From: Cyanobacteriota bacterium
Lineage (GTDB): Bacteria > Acidobacteriota > Vicinamibacteria > Vicinamibacterales > UBA2999
NCBI GenBank assembly: GCA_019752015.1
Contig: JAIEMQ010000053.1
Location: forward strand, 1-39,515
Direction: 5' to 3'
Length of the DNA stretch: 39,515 nucleotides
Shown here: positions 1 to 8,394 of the stretch, piece by piece
Layout of the letters: every line of letters begins with the position of its first letter
Numbering within the stretch: position 1 is the stretch's first letter
Notes under the pieces: model-generated
Databases searched by the model: none
Seen by the model: the letters and a program-made list of their open reading frames with translations, nothing else
Told to the model about the DNA's origin: nothing
Made by a program: the position numbers and the translations under genes

Positions 1-80
1 TCAGCGCGTCAGCCTGCTGCATGCCGGCAGAATAGGCTCAGGCGCTCCAAAAGTAAACTTTATTTTGTGGTAACGCCATA

Positions 81-960
81 GTGCCGCTGCCGCTCGGCGG
101 CGCCGGCGCGAAGTTCGCCCCGGTTCCGGATCGCGCAGAGCGATCGGCCGAAGATCCGCGAATGTTCACCGGACATCTCCGGCTGATGGGGGCGGGCGCG
201 TGGCAGGTCCGCGTCGCGGCGAGCGGCGATCGCGGTGAAGGCACGCTGTCGGTGCCCGTGCCGGCGCTGCCGCAAACCACGTTGGGCATGAGCGCGCCGA
301 TCCGCGCGATCCTGTTCGTGTTCATGCTGCTGCGCGGGCAGCGGGTTCGTCGCGATCGCGCCGGCGATGGCCAGGGAATCGAAGCTCGGCGCCGGCGAAG
401 GCTTCGACGCGCGCGCCAAACGTCGCGGACGAATCGCCGGCGCCATCGCGGCCGCTGTCGTTGGCGGGAGCATCGTTCTCGGCAACATGTGGTAGGCGAT
501 CGAGGCCGATTCGTACGCGCGCTATGTGTTCAAGCCGCTGACCATGGCGCCTGCGGTGTCGGCAGACAACCGGCTGCGCCTGACGCTGAGCGACCCCGGT
601 TGGATCGCGCCGCGCCGCCTCGAAGACTTCATTCCCGATCACGGGCATCTCATGCACCTGTTCGTGATGTCGCCGGGCTGGATCGTTTGTGGCACTTGCA
701 TCCGGATGAAATCCAGATGGGCACATTCGAACAGCGTCTGCCGGCCGTGCCGGCGGGCAAGTACGCGCTGTTTGCCGATCTCGTTCACGGCACCGGGCTG
801 CTCGAGACGCTGACCGCTGAACTCGACACCGCTGCGGTGAGCGGCGAGCTGTTGATCGGCGACGACAGCGCGTGGTCTGCGGATCAGCAGTCGACAACGA
901 CGAAAATCAGCTGGGTGCGCGACAATACGCCGCTGGTGCCAAAGCGTTTGATGACATTTA
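81..960 (+). pseudogene. Decayed membrane protein gene (heavy-metal/FixH-like type), frameshifted
   Basis: Pieces of one protein are scattered over the plus-strand frames. Positions 81-330 read as a soluble segment (MFTGHLRLMGAGAWQVRVA) followed by the start of a membrane helix. After a frameshift near 330-345 a second frame continues with FVAIAPAMA, a basic stretch and another hydrophobic segment ending GNMW, then an in-frame TAG at about 493. The same frame resumes (YARYVFKPL, DHGHLMHLFVMSPG) to about 680, where another shift restores the first frame (LDRLWHLHPDE, PAGKYALFADLVHGTG, DDSAWSAD, VRDNTPLVPKRL). The pieces collinearly rebuild one protein, so this is decay rather than chance. The His-rich HLMH / HLHP pattern resembles membrane proteins found near metal-resistance genes. 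The true N-terminus is missing: stop codons lie just upstream and the window begins there. The family assignment is from memory and tentative. Confidence 0.65.
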
Positions 961-1193
961 CACCAATCAGCGATTTCATCCAGCAGGGACCCGACGAAAG
1001 CCAGCCCGCGACGGAGAAGAGCGAGGCGTGGATACTCTTCGATGAGGTCAATCGCTGTATATCTGCGCGCGCAACTGGGACAGCCATCCCGAGCGCGAAG
1101 TCGTCAACGAGCTGCGCCGCGACAACGGCAACATCCTCGGCAACGAGGACATCACGTTCGCGATCAAGGCGACGCGACTCATCCGGTTTTAAC
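961..1193 (+). pseudogene. Fragment of a DUF5916 / CBM9-like outer-membrane protein N-terminus
   Basis: The frame of the preceding pseudogene runs without a stop into PISDFIQQGPDE, PATEKSEAW and ILFDE, which resembles the N-terminal CBM9-like domain of DUF5916 proteins common in Acidobacteriota. A frameshift near 1060 moves the match to another frame, where LYICARNWDSHPEREV, NELRRDNGNILGNEDITF and a stop at 1191-1193 follow. In intact homologues this domain precedes a long beta-barrel, so more than 80 percent of the gene is missing. The in-frame join between the two unrelated remnants suggests a deletion that fused them, followed by further indels. Confidence 0.55.
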
Positions 1194-1216
1194 GGCATGT
1201 ATGTTCGACAACGCGC

Positions 1217-1239
1217 GGGCCGTTCCGTGGGAACGGCCC
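1217..1239. terminator. Perfect 10-bp hairpin upstream of qhpG
   Basis: GGGCCGTTCC and GGAACGGCCC form a perfect 10-bp stem with a 3-nt loop (GTG). No T-tract follows, so if it ends transcription it does so without a classic U-run. It separates the pseudogene remnants from the qhp cluster and could equally act as a 5' mRNA stabiliser for qhpG. Confidence 0.45.
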
Positions 1240-1297
1240 CACCGGCTTCGATGAGCAACGCTCAATTTCCCCCGTTTTCGTTGATACGCTCCACTAA

Positions 1298-2674
1298 ATG
1301 GCGATTGTGGTTCTCGGCGGCGGCCCCGCGGGTGCGACCGCAGCGTTACTGCTCGCGAAGTGGGGCCATGAGGTCCAGCTGATCACGCGTCCGCCGGTCA
1401 GCCGCGGCCTCGCGGTGTCGTTGCCGCCAAGCTGCGGCAAGCTGTTCGACGCGATCGGGATCGCCGATGCGATCGAGCGCACCGGCTTTCCGCGATCCAC
1501 CGGCAACACCGTGTGGTGGGGCAGCGGCGATCCGCGCGTCGAGATGTTCGCAAATGGCGCGTACGGCTGGCAGGTTGATGTCGACGCGCTGGCCACCGTG
1601 ATCTTGAGGGAAGCAATCACGGCGGGCGTTGCCGTTGAAGAATCAACTGTCCGCGATCAACCCGATGGCTTCGTGCTCGATTGCACCGGCCGCGCCGGCG
1701 TGATCGCGCGCGCGACGCGGCTCCGCCAGTTGCCGGAAGGACCGCGAACGGTGGCGCTCGTCGGCGTGTGGTGGCGCGACGGCGGCTGGCCGGTGCCGGA
1801 CGACTCGCACACGCTGATCGAATCCTACGGCGACGGCTGGATCTGGTCGGTGCCATCGGCGCCGGGCCTGCGGCATATCTCGGCAATGGTGGATCCGCAG
1901 CGATCCGAGCTCACGCGCGGCGGATCGTCGGCCGATGTCTATCGTGACGAGATCGCGAAGACGCGCGTGTTCAGCGCCATGACCGCGGACGCGTCGATGA
2001 TCGAAGGGCCGCGCGGTTTTGATGCGTCGCCCTATCGCGCGAGCGCATATGCGGGCGAGCGGTGGCTGCTCGTGGGCGACGCCGGATCGTTCGTCGATCC
2101 GTTGTCCTCCGCCGGTGTGAAGAAGGCACTCGCCTCGGCGTGGCTGGCGGCGGTCGCGGTTCACACGGCTGAAAAACGTCCGTCGATGCGCGCCGACGCG
2201 TTCGAGTTTTTCTCGGCCCGCGAGCACGAGATCGAGCAACACCTGTCGCGGGAAAGCCGCAGCTTTCTTGCCGCCGCCGCCGAGAGTCACACACGTCCGT
2301 TCTGGGACGAACGCGCCGATGACGCCGGAGACCGTCTCGCCGAAAACGAAGATATCCGGCGGGCCCTTGACCAGCTGCGCTCCCGTGAAAACTGGCAGCC
2401 GGTCGTCAGCCCGTCGATGTCGATTCAGCCGCGGCCCCTCATCAGGGGCCACGAAATCGTGCGGGAGCCGCACGTGGTCTCGACGGACTACCCGCGCGGC
2501 GTCCGATACGTCCGGGCGATCGACATGGTCGCGCTCGTGGAGCTGGCGCCCGTCACTCGGCAAGTCGCTGATCTCTACGAAAGCTATGTGCAACGCATGG
2601 GTTCGGCGCCCTTGCCCGACTTCCTGTTCGCGGTCGCGACGGCGGTTGCGCGCGGGTGGCTTGTGGCAGAATGA
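1298..2674 (+). CDS. qhpG: FAD-dependent monooxygenase for CTQ biogenesis (QhpG-like)
   Basis: A 458-residue flavoprotein of the halogenase / geranylgeranyl-reductase-like group. Seen: an N-terminal Rossmann motif GGGPAGATAALLL (about residues 7-19) and a second FAD motif GDAGSFVDPLSSAG (about 260-273). In known qhp operons, QhpG is the flavoprotein that hydroxylates the future CTQ tryptophan of QhpC, after QhpD has made the thioether links. Immediate linkage to qhpA, D, C and B supports that role here; by itself the sequence could also be a generic FAD oxidoreductase. In Paracoccus qhpG lies downstream of the structural genes, while here it leads the cluster. The ATG at 1298 gives a start right at the FAD motif; no convincing Shine-Dalgarno is visible before it. 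Confidence 0.85.
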   Translation: MAIVVLGGGPAGATAALLLAKWGHEVQLITRPPVSRGLAVSLPPSCGKLFDAIGIADAIERTGFPRSTGNTVWWGSGDPRVEMFANGAYGWQVDVDALATVILREAITAGVAVEESTVRDQPDGFVLDCTGRAGVIARATRLRQLPEGPRTVALVGVWWRDGGWPVPDDSHTLIESYGDGWIWSVPSAPGLRHISAMVDPQRSELTRGGSSADVYRDEIAKTRVFSAMTADASMIEGPRGFDASPYRASAYAGERWLLVGDAGSFVDPLSSAGVKKALASAWLAAVAVHTAEKRPSMRADAFEFFSAREHEIEQHLSRESRSFLAAAAESHTRPFWDERADDAGDRLAENEDIRRALDQLRSRENWQPVVSPSMSIQPRPLIRGHEIVREPHVVSTDYPRGVRYVRAIDMVALVELAPVTRQVADLYESYVQRMGSAPLPDFLFAVATAVARGWLVAE

Positions 2675-2683
2675 CGGCCAAGG

Positions 2684-2729
2684 AAGGCTCAGAAAGAGCC
2701 CAGGGCCGCAGAAGGCACAGAAAGCTCAG
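2684..2729. repeat. Phased ~9-nt array between qhpG and qhpA
   Basis: Five units of about 9 nt follow each other (AAGGCTCAG, AAAGAGCCC, a 10-nt unit, AAGGCACAG, AAAGCTCAG). The array starts 9 nt after the qhpG stop and ends 6 nt before the qhpA ATG. It is more degenerate than the other islands in this window but has the same architecture and placement. Confidence 0.5.
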
Positions 2730-2735
2730 ATCAAA

Positions 2736-4457
2736 ATGCCATTCGTGAATCGAGCTCTCACAGTTACCTTCGTTTTCTTCGTCGCTACTGCCGCCAATGT
2801 TGCCGGCCAGGCGCCGCAGCCGACCGCCGCGCCGACGGCGAAACCGGAAGAAGGCATCCCGGTCACGGACGCAACGGTGCAAAAAGCGTGCGGCTCGTGT
2901 CATCGGCCCGACGACAAGGGCCAGATGTCGCGCATCTCGTTCATCCGCACGACGCCGGAAGGGTGGCAGACGATCATCCAGCGCATGGCGGCGCTCAATG
3001 GCCTGAACATCGAGCCCGCGACGGCGCGGCAGGTGGTCAAGTACCTCGCCACCAATCACGGACTCGCGCCGGAAGAAGCGAAGCCGGCGGCGTGGGAAGC
3101 GGAGCGGCGGCTGATCGATTTCAAGTACACCGCGAACTCCGACGCGGAGAGCACGTGCAACAAATGCCATTCGCTCGGCCGCATCATTTCGCAGCGGCGC
3201 ACCAGGACGGAGTGGGATCTGCTGATCGCCACGCATCGCGGGCTGTATCCGCTCGTCGACAACCAGGCGTTTCGCCGCGGCGGTCCGCCGCCGCGCGATG
3301 CCGCCAGCGACGGACGTCCGCCCGACAACCGTCATCCGTTCGAGAAGACGATTGCGCACCTGTCGAGCACGTTCCCGCTGAAAACGCCCGAGTGGACCGC
3401 GTGGTCGGCGAACATGCGCCCGGCGCGTCTCGATGGCACGTGGGCGCTGACCGGCTGGGAGAACGGCAAGGGCGCGATCTACGGCCGCGTGACGATCACG
3501 GCCGGCTCATCGCCGGATGAATTCACGACCAACGCGACTTACCGCGTTGCGCGAACGGGTGAGACCATCACGCGCACCGGCCGCGGCATTGTCTACACGG
3601 GATTCCAGTGGCGCGGCGCTTCGTCGACGCAGGCCGCCGACTCGTCGATGCGTGAAGTGATGATGGTCGATCGCAACTGGCGGTCGATGGAAGGCCGCTG
3701 GTTCAACGGCGGCTACGACGAGATCGGCATGGACGTGAAGCTCGAGCGCGTCGGCAACGACACACGCGTGCTCGGCACCGATCGCACCGCGCTCAAGCAG
3801 GGCAGCACCGCGCAGGAGCTGAAGATCTACGGAACGAATCTCGGATCGCTGCGGCCGGCCGATGTCGATCTTGGCCCCGGCATCACGGTATCGCGCGTCG
3901 TCAGCTCCACGCCGGAACTGGCGACGGTTGCGGTGGACGTGGCCGCGACGGCCGCTGTTGGCGCGCGTGATCTGTTCGTCGCCGGCGCATCACGGCCGAA
4001 GGCGCTCGCGGTCTACGACAAGATTGACACCATCAAGGTCAAACCTGATTGGGCGATGGCGCGCGTCGGCGGCGACACGTTCCCGAAAATGCTCGCGCAG
4101 TTCGAGGCGTGGGGCTACAGCAACGGCGCCGACGGCAAGCCCGATTCACCCGACGACATCGAGCTCGGCATCGTCGACGCGAATTGGACCATGGAGGAAT
4201 ACGCGGCGACCTATAACGACGATGACATCAAGTTCGTGGGAGTGTTGAACGAAGCGACCGGTCGCTTCACGCCGAACGTCGACGGCCCGAATCCCAAGCG
4301 CAGCGGCGAACGCAACAACGTCGGCGACGTGTGGGTGGTGGCGAAGGTGCTCGGCGATTCGGTCAGCGGCAAGCCCGCGCCGACACTGCGTGCGCGCGCG
4401 CATCTGCTCGTGACGGTGCCGCTCTATATGCGTTTCGATCCGGCGAGAGGCCAATGA
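2736..4457 (+). CDS. qhpA: Quinohemoprotein amine dehydrogenase alpha subunit (diheme cytochrome c)
   Basis: 573 residues, periplasmic. It oxidises nothing itself but carries electrons from CTQ in the gamma subunit through two c-type hemes to an external acceptor (cytochrome c or azurin in studied species). Seen: a Sec signal peptide (MPFVNRALTVTFVFF, cleavage near AGQA), two heme-attachment motifs CGSCH (C52, C55, H56) and CNKCH (C141, C144, H145), then a long beta-rich region matching domains II-IV of the family (IPT/Ig-like segment around YGTNLGSLRPADV). The ATG at 2736 is chosen because it directly precedes the signal peptide; the open frame extends far upstream but only as a shadow of qhpG. 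The stop overlaps the qhpD start as ATGA, so translation is probably coupled. No Shine-Dalgarno is seen; the phased array occupies that position. Confidence 0.93.
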   Translation: MPFVNRALTVTFVFFVATAANVAGQAPQPTAAPTAKPEEGIPVTDATVQKACGSCHRPDDKGQMSRISFIRTTPEGWQTIIQRMAALNGLNIEPATARQVVKYLATNHGLAPEEAKPAAWEAERRLIDFKYTANSDAESTCNKCHSLGRIISQRRTRTEWDLLIATHRGLYPLVDNQAFRRGGPPPRDAASDGRPPDNRHPFEKTIAHLSSTFPLKTPEWTAWSANMRPARLDGTWALTGWENGKGAIYGRVTITAGSSPDEFTTNATYRVARTGETITRTGRGIVYTGFQWRGASSTQAADSSMREVMMVDRNWRSMEGRWFNGGYDEIGMDVKLERVGNDTRVLGTDRTALKQGSTAQELKIYGTNLGSLRPADVDLGPGITVSRVVSSTPELATVAVDVAATAAVGARDLFVAGASRPKALAVYDKIDTIKVKPDWAMARVGGDTFPKMLAQFEAWGYSNGADGKPDSPDDIELGIVDANWTMEEYAATYNDDDIKFVGVLNEATGRFTPNVDGPNPKRSGERNNVGDVWVVAKVLGDSVSGKPAPTLRARAHLLVTVPLYMRFDPARGQ

Positions 4458-5905
4458 CCAGTATCAGCCTTTGCGAATTTCATCCGTTCGAGGCCGCCGG
4501 CCGCCGGTTCCTGTACCTGGTGCCGAGCGCGGCGGTGTTCGCGCTGGATCAGTGCTCGTCGGCGGTGATCGATTCGCTGGTGGATGGTCCGCGGCCGCTC
4601 GACGACCTGAGGCGCGAGCTCGAAGGGCGCTTCGAGATTGAAGAGGTCACGGACACGATCGCGGAGTTGCAGCGAATACGCGCGCTCGGCGAGTCGTCTG
4701 TCCGGCCCTCTCCGCCGCCGAAAGTCATTCCGCTGAAGCCGGTGCCGCTGCAGACGCTGGTCGTCAACGTCACCAACCAGTGCAACCTGGCCTGCACCTA
4801 TTGCTACGAATACGGCGAAGACAAGATCGTCGACACCGAGAACGGCAAGCAGCCGAAGTTCATGACCGAGGCGACGGCGCGCGAGGCCATCGAGTTCGCG
4901 CTGCGCGAGTCGCGGGACAATCCGCGGGCGCACATCACCTTCTTCGGCGGCGAGACGTTGATGAACTTCAACGTGCTGCAGTCGACGATCGCGTATGCGA
5001 GACGGCGCGCCGCTGAAGTGGGGAAGGACATCGACTTCAGCCTGACCACCAACGCCACGCTGCTGCGTCCGGACGTGATCGAGTTCCTCGCGACTGAGCG
5101 CGTCGGTGTAACGATCTCGATCGACGGGCCCGAGGAGATGCAGGACAAGTTCCGCGTCTTCAAGAACGGCATGGGCAGCTACGACGTCGCGGCTCCGAAG
5201 ATCAAGGCGCTGATCGCGCGTCACCGCTCGCGGCCGATCGGCGCGCGCGTGACGCTGACGAAGCAAACGCTGGATGTGCGCAAGATCTATCGCCACCTCA
5301 CCGAGGAGATGGGCTTCTGGGAAGTCGGCTTCGCGCCGGTGACGACGGCGCCGGGACGTGATTACGCCATCGCCGACGGCGGCTTCGATCACCTGCTCGC
5401 CCAGTTCCGCGATCTGGCCAACGACTTTTTGCAGGCGGCGCTGCAGAATCGCCATCACGGCTTCTCGAATATTCGAGAGACGCTGCAGGAGCTGCATCAC
5501 GGTCATGCGAAGGCGTATCCGTGCGGCGCCGGGCTCGGCCTGATGGGCGTGTCCACCGGCGGCCACGTGGCTCTCTGCCATCGCTTCGCGGGCTCCGACG
5601 ATCATTCGCTCGGTAACGTGCGCGACGGCGTGTCGTGGGAGAAGCAGCAGGATTTCCTGCAGACGCATCACATCAACAGCAAGACCGACTGTTCGACCTG
5701 CTGGGCGCGGCCGATCTGCGCCGGCGGCTGTTATCACGAAGCGCACACGCGCTACGGATCGACGGAGCGTCCCAACCTGCACTACTGCGAGTGGATTCGC
5801 GGCTGGACGCACACCTGTCTCGAGATCTACGGTGAGATCGCGGAGAAGAATCCCGATTTCCTGCGGCAGTTCGATGATGAAGAGGTTCCGGAGAAAGTCT
5901 CATGA
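4454..5905 (+). CDS. qhpD: Radical SAM/SPASM maturase that forms Cys-Asp/Glu thioethers in QhpC
   Basis: 483 residues, cytoplasmic. In known systems QhpD installs Cys-to-Asp/Glu thioether cross-links in the gamma-subunit precursor. Seen: an N-terminal segment (about 1-90) resembling a PqqD/RRE peptide-binding fold; the radical SAM motif CNLACTYC (C110, C114, C117) followed by FFGGETLMN; and a C-terminal SPASM region whose cysteines for auxiliary Fe-S clusters are visible in AYPCGAGLG, ALCHRF, CSTCWARPICAGGC and HYCEW. The ATG at 4454 overlaps the qhpA stop by 4 nt. The gene ends with ATGA overlapping qhpC, so maturase and substrate are translationally coupled. The length fits the family. Confidence 0.93.
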   Translation: MTSISLCEFHPFEAAGRRFLYLVPSAAVFALDQCSSAVIDSLVDGPRPLDDLRRELEGRFEIEEVTDTIAELQRIRALGESSVRPSPPPKVIPLKPVPLQTLVVNVTNQCNLACTYCYEYGEDKIVDTENGKQPKFMTEATAREAIEFALRESRDNPRAHITFFGGETLMNFNVLQSTIAYARRRAAEVGKDIDFSLTTNATLLRPDVIEFLATERVGVTISIDGPEEMQDKFRVFKNGMGSYDVAAPKIKALIARHRSRPIGARVTLTKQTLDVRKIYRHLTEEMGFWEVGFAPVTTAPGRDYAIADGGFDHLLAQFRDLANDFLQAALQNRHHGFSNIRETLQELHHGHAKAYPCGAGLGLMGVSTGGHVALCHRFAGSDDHSLGNVRDGVSWEKQQDFLQTHHINSKTDCSTCWARPICAGGCYHEAHTRYGSTERPNLHYCEWIRGWTHTCLEIYGEIAEKNPDFLRQFDDEEVPEKVS

Positions 5906-6258
5906 AGCATCTGACACCGGTGAATCGCAAGGCCGCGAAAGTTGAAGCGGTGACCAAAGACGTCGTCGCGTTGCAACAAGGTGGACCTCCGCAACAGCCC
6001 GAGCCGCCGCACATCCCCAACGGATGTTCACTGGTCTTCTCGCCCGGGTGGGAAGCCGATCGCACCGGCGGCACCGCCGGTCTCTGCCAGCCCGTCGAGC
6101 GCGATCTGTTCGACTGCCACATGGGCTGCTTCTGGCCGGCGCAGGTGCCCGATCAGTTGAACCATGCGCCTGACTGGACGGCGAAGTGCGCCGCCGCGCA
6201 GAAGGACTGGCGCAAGATCGATCTGATCTTCCCGGCCGACGAGAAGAAGAAGGGTTAA
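5902..6258 (+). CDS. qhpC: Quinohemoprotein amine dehydrogenase gamma subunit precursor (CTQ peptide)
   Basis: 118 residues, the catalytic subunit made as a leader-containing precursor (RiPP-like). Residues 1 to about 38 form a polar leader without a Sec signal, and the core begins near NGCSLVF. Aligning the spacing with the Pseudomonas putida gamma subunit (Cys7-Glu16, Cys27-Asp33, Cys41-Asp49, Cys37-Trp43) gives C42-E51, C62-D68, C76-D84 and the CTQ pair C72-W78; every spacing matches exactly. CTQ oxidises primary amines to aldehydes. An extra Cys96 is not part of these four links. The leader is expected to be removed by QhpE and the product exported by QhpF. The ATG overlaps the qhpD stop. 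The cross-links are inferred from conserved positions, not shown. Confidence 0.94.
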   Translation: MKHLTPVNRKAAKVEAVTKDVVALQQGGPPQQPEPPHIPNGCSLVFSPGWEADRTGGTAGLCQPVERDLFDCHMGCFWPAQVPDQLNHAPDWTAKCAAAQKDWRKIDLIFPADEKKKG

Positions 6259-6262
6259 AACC

Positions 6263-7414
6263 GTGACGGGGTTTTTCAGAGCCGCGACACAGACGCCGCG
6301 CCTGGCGGTCGTCGCCGTGACAGTAGCCTGCCTAGCCGTAGCCTCTGGCGTAGGCTGGGCGCAAAAGCCGCTGACGCCGAACGGCGGCGATCAGCTGATG
6401 TACATCGGCACCTATGCCGGCACCATCCAGGTCTTCGACGAGACGACGGAAGCGAAGGTCGCGGACATCAAGCTGCAGACCGGCATTCCTCGCGCGCTGA
6501 CGCTGTCGCAATCGCGATCGAAGTTCTACGTGCTCGATGCCAGCAACGAGAAGATCGAGATCGTCGACATCCCGACGCGGACCTCGCTCTCCACGTTCAC
6601 GCTCAGCGAAGGCAACAAGAAGGTCCGCATCCGCGGCTACCAGGTCGATCCGCTGGAGCGCTTCCTGCTGCTGCTGACCCGCGCTTACACGAAGCAGATC
6701 GATCGCTATGAGATCGGCGACATCAAGCTGGAGTTCTACGATCTCGCGCAGAAAAAAATCACGCGGACCATTCCGTGGCCGCGCGGCGAAGAGCGTGAGA
6801 ACGTCAACATCCGCTTCTCGCCGGACGGGAAGCTCCTGTATTTCTTCGGCGAAGACGTGTTGATCCTCGAGACCACGAACTTCACCGAGGTCGATACCTG
6901 GCCGCTCAGCCGCCCGATCGAGCCGGGCCTTGGCCGCGTCAATTTCGGATCCGTGGACGACTTCAACGACGACCCGGGTTTCTTCACCGGTTTGTTTACC
7001 ACGCAGGATCCGATTCAGAACCGTCGCATCATGAACATCGGCCGCGTCAATCTCGTGGCCAAGTCGATCGATCTCACGCCGATCGGTCCGGCCGAAGGCG
7101 TCAGCTTCGCGATGGCCCGCGATCGCCAGCGCGCGTGGGGACTGGTGCAGGGCGGCGGCCAGTCACCGGCGCAGCCGATCGGACGATTTGAATTCTGGGC
7201 GTTCGACGTTGCCCAGCGGAGACTCTTGAGCCGCACGCAGTTCGATGGCCGTCCGCGCATGGCGCTGCGCGTCTCATCCAACGGCCGGCTGCTCTATATC
7301 TATCAAGCCGGCGCCACCATCGATGTCTACGACGCGCAGTCCTACAAGAAGCTGCGCACCATCGAGATGAACGCGGACCAGACGACGACGCTCTACATCC
7401 TGCCGCGCAAGTAG
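6263..7414 (+). CDS. qhpB: Quinohemoprotein amine dehydrogenase beta subunit (beta-propeller)
   Basis: 383 residues, periplasmic. A Sec signal peptide is clear (hydrophobic core VVAVTVACLAVASGVGW, cleavage near GWAQ), followed by a repeated YVTN/WD-like beta-propeller pattern (for example YIGTYAGTIQVFDETT, KFYVLDASNEKIEIVD, LLYIYQAGATIDVYDA). In the QHNDH heterotrimer this propeller covers the gamma subunit and helps form the active-site cavity. The start is GTG at 6263, 4 nt after the qhpC stop, with a purine-rich GAAGAAGAAGGG stretch just upstream (overlapping the qhpC end) as ribosome-binding site. A generic surface propeller would be the alternative call, but position and length fit QhpB. 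Confidence 0.92.
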   Translation: MTGFFRAATQTPRLAVVAVTVACLAVASGVGWAQKPLTPNGGDQLMYIGTYAGTIQVFDETTEAKVADIKLQTGIPRALTLSQSRSKFYVLDASNEKIEIVDIPTRTSLSTFTLSEGNKKVRIRGYQVDPLERFLLLLTRAYTKQIDRYEIGDIKLEFYDLAQKKITRTIPWPRGEERENVNIRFSPDGKLLYFFGEDVLILETTNFTEVDTWPLSRPIEPGLGRVNFGSVDDFNDDPGFFTGLFTTQDPIQNRRIMNIGRVNLVAKSIDLTPIGPAEGVSFAMARDRQRAWGLVQGGGQSPAQPIGRFEFWAFDVAQRRLLSRTQFDGRPRMALRVSSNGRLLYIYQAGATIDVYDAQSYKKLRTIEMNADQTTTLYILPRK

Positions 7415-7645
7415 CCGCGCCGCCTGCCAGCCCACCGAGTTCAGACCCAATCGCTGAGCTCGACACGCTCGCCGAGGGCGCGGGAAAAGCCGCCGAGAGC
7501 CACCCGGAGCACGCAGACTGAAAACAGCATCCTGCTTGCGGCTGCGCCTTGTTGGTTGGTTGATTTCAAGTGACTCGGCAGGGCGCGATCCGGCGAAGCC
7601 GGTCTTACCGTGACCCTGAAGGCGTCGAGCAGTGTGGCGAACCGA
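7415..7645. other. Gene-free spacer between qhpB and vapC
   Basis: 231 bp between the converging ends of qhpB (+) and vapC (-). The only structure I see is a small hairpin at 7590-7602 (CCGGC, loop GAA, GCCGG) without a T-tract. There is no convincing reading frame and no phased array. Confidence 0.5.
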
Positions 7646-8059
7646 TCAACGGTCGATCAAATCACGAGGGCGGCAAGCGATATCCGGAAAGGCCTTCAGC
7701 AGCGCCTTGTCGAAGGTCAGCAGCGGGCAGCCGGAGCGCTCAGCCAGTTCCACGAACAGCGTGTCGTACACGGACACCCCCGACTCTATGGCCCGCAACA
7801 GCGAGCCTTGGCAGAGTGTGGTCGTCGCGATCGACTCGATGCCTAGTCGGCGCGCCAATCCGAGGCGCACTGGCCCCTCGGCGGCCGGCAGGACACCCGC
7901 TCGCACCGCCATCCACACCACGCTGGTCAGTTCCGCTTCCCAATGAGCCGGCGCGAGCGGCGCGGCGACTCGTTCGAAGCACGCGCGCGATTCATCGATG
8001 AACGCCTCGGTGCCGAGCAGCAGGTAGGCGACGACGTTCGTGTCAATCACCGCCTTCAC
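7646..8059 (-). CDS. vapC: PIN-domain toxin ribonuclease (VapC family)
   Basis: 137 residues. Seen: the four acidic positions of a PIN nuclease, D6 in AVIDTN, E43 in HWEAE, D99 in VYDTLF and D117 in TFDKAL. VapC toxins are Mg-dependent RNases that cleave tRNA or other RNA when freed from antitoxin. The ATG (8057-8059) overlaps the vapB stop (ATGA), the usual coupled antitoxin-toxin order. The module lies antisense in the middle of the qhp cluster, between qhpB and qhpF. Confidence 0.9.
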   Translation of the reverse strand: MKAVIDTNVVAYLLLGTEAFIDESRACFERVAAPLAPAHWEAELTSVVWMAVRAGVLPAAEGPVRLGLARRLGIESIATTTLCQGSLLRAIESGVSVYDTLFVELAERSGCPLLTFDKALLKAFPDIACRPRDLIDR

Positions 8060-8283
8060 GGTCGTCCGACGGCCATCCAGGCATCGACCTCGGACGGCGT
8101 TGGTCTTCGAGTCTGCGCCTGCCAGCCGGCCTCGATCTGGTCGAGGACCGCGCGGCGCTCCGCCACGTACCCTTCCAGCAGGTCCCGCACCTCCTGCTCC
8201 ATGGATCGGTTATGACGCTTGGCCAGCGCCTTCAGCGACTGCACCACCTTCGCCGGGACATTGCGCACGGTAATCGTCGGCAT
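8056..8283 (-). CDS. vapB: Ribbon-helix-helix antitoxin (VapB/FitA-like)
   Basis: 75 residues. The N-terminus MPTITVRNVPAKVVQSLKAL has the beta-strand/helix pattern of FitA-type ribbon-helix-helix proteins; the C-terminal tail with Trp (AGWQAQTRRP, AWMAVG) would be the VapC-neutralising part. On the minus strand a good Shine-Dalgarno (AGGAGA) sits 6 nt before the ATG. Immediately beyond it are paired TGCTAGCA palindromes, a likely site for autorepression by the VapBC complex. Confidence 0.9.
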   Translation of the reverse strand: MPTITVRNVPAKVVQSLKALAKRHNRSMEQEVRDLLEGYVAERRAVLDQIEAGWQAQTRRPTPSEVDAWMAVGRP

Positions 8284-8293
8284 TACGGTCTCC

Positions 8294-8312
8294 TGCTAGC
8301 ACCATGCTAGCA
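8294..8312. promoter_or_regulatory. Paired palindromes, probable VapBC operator
   Basis: TGCTAGCA occurs twice (8294-8301 and 8305-8312) separated by CCA. Each half is itself a perfect palindrome, so the pair is both a direct and an inverted repeat with 11-bp centre spacing, close to one helical turn. It lies 11 bp upstream of the vapB start codon, where ribbon-helix-helix antitoxins bind. Because qhpF starts 82 bp away in the other direction, VapBC binding could also influence qhpFE transcription. Confidence 0.65.
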
Positions 8313-8394
8313 TCAAGCGGCCGTCGCACCAACCGCTTGCGGCGAGCGGCCCGCAATGGCATGCTGAGCCGCGGGCCGGCCAATTCAGGGACTG

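Noticed and set aside
1643-2593. Minus-strand open frame opposite qhpG
   Set aside because: Same reason: low-complexity Arg-rich translation, no motif, and qhpG on the other strand is unambiguous.
4424-5812. Long open frame (462 codons) on the minus strand opposite qhpD
   Set aside because: It is the antisense shadow of a clear radical SAM gene in GC-rich DNA; the translation is Arg/His-rich and shows no domain.
7420-7645. Small plus-strand frames after qhpB
   Set aside because: No Shine-Dalgarno, no domain, and they run into the antisense of vapC.
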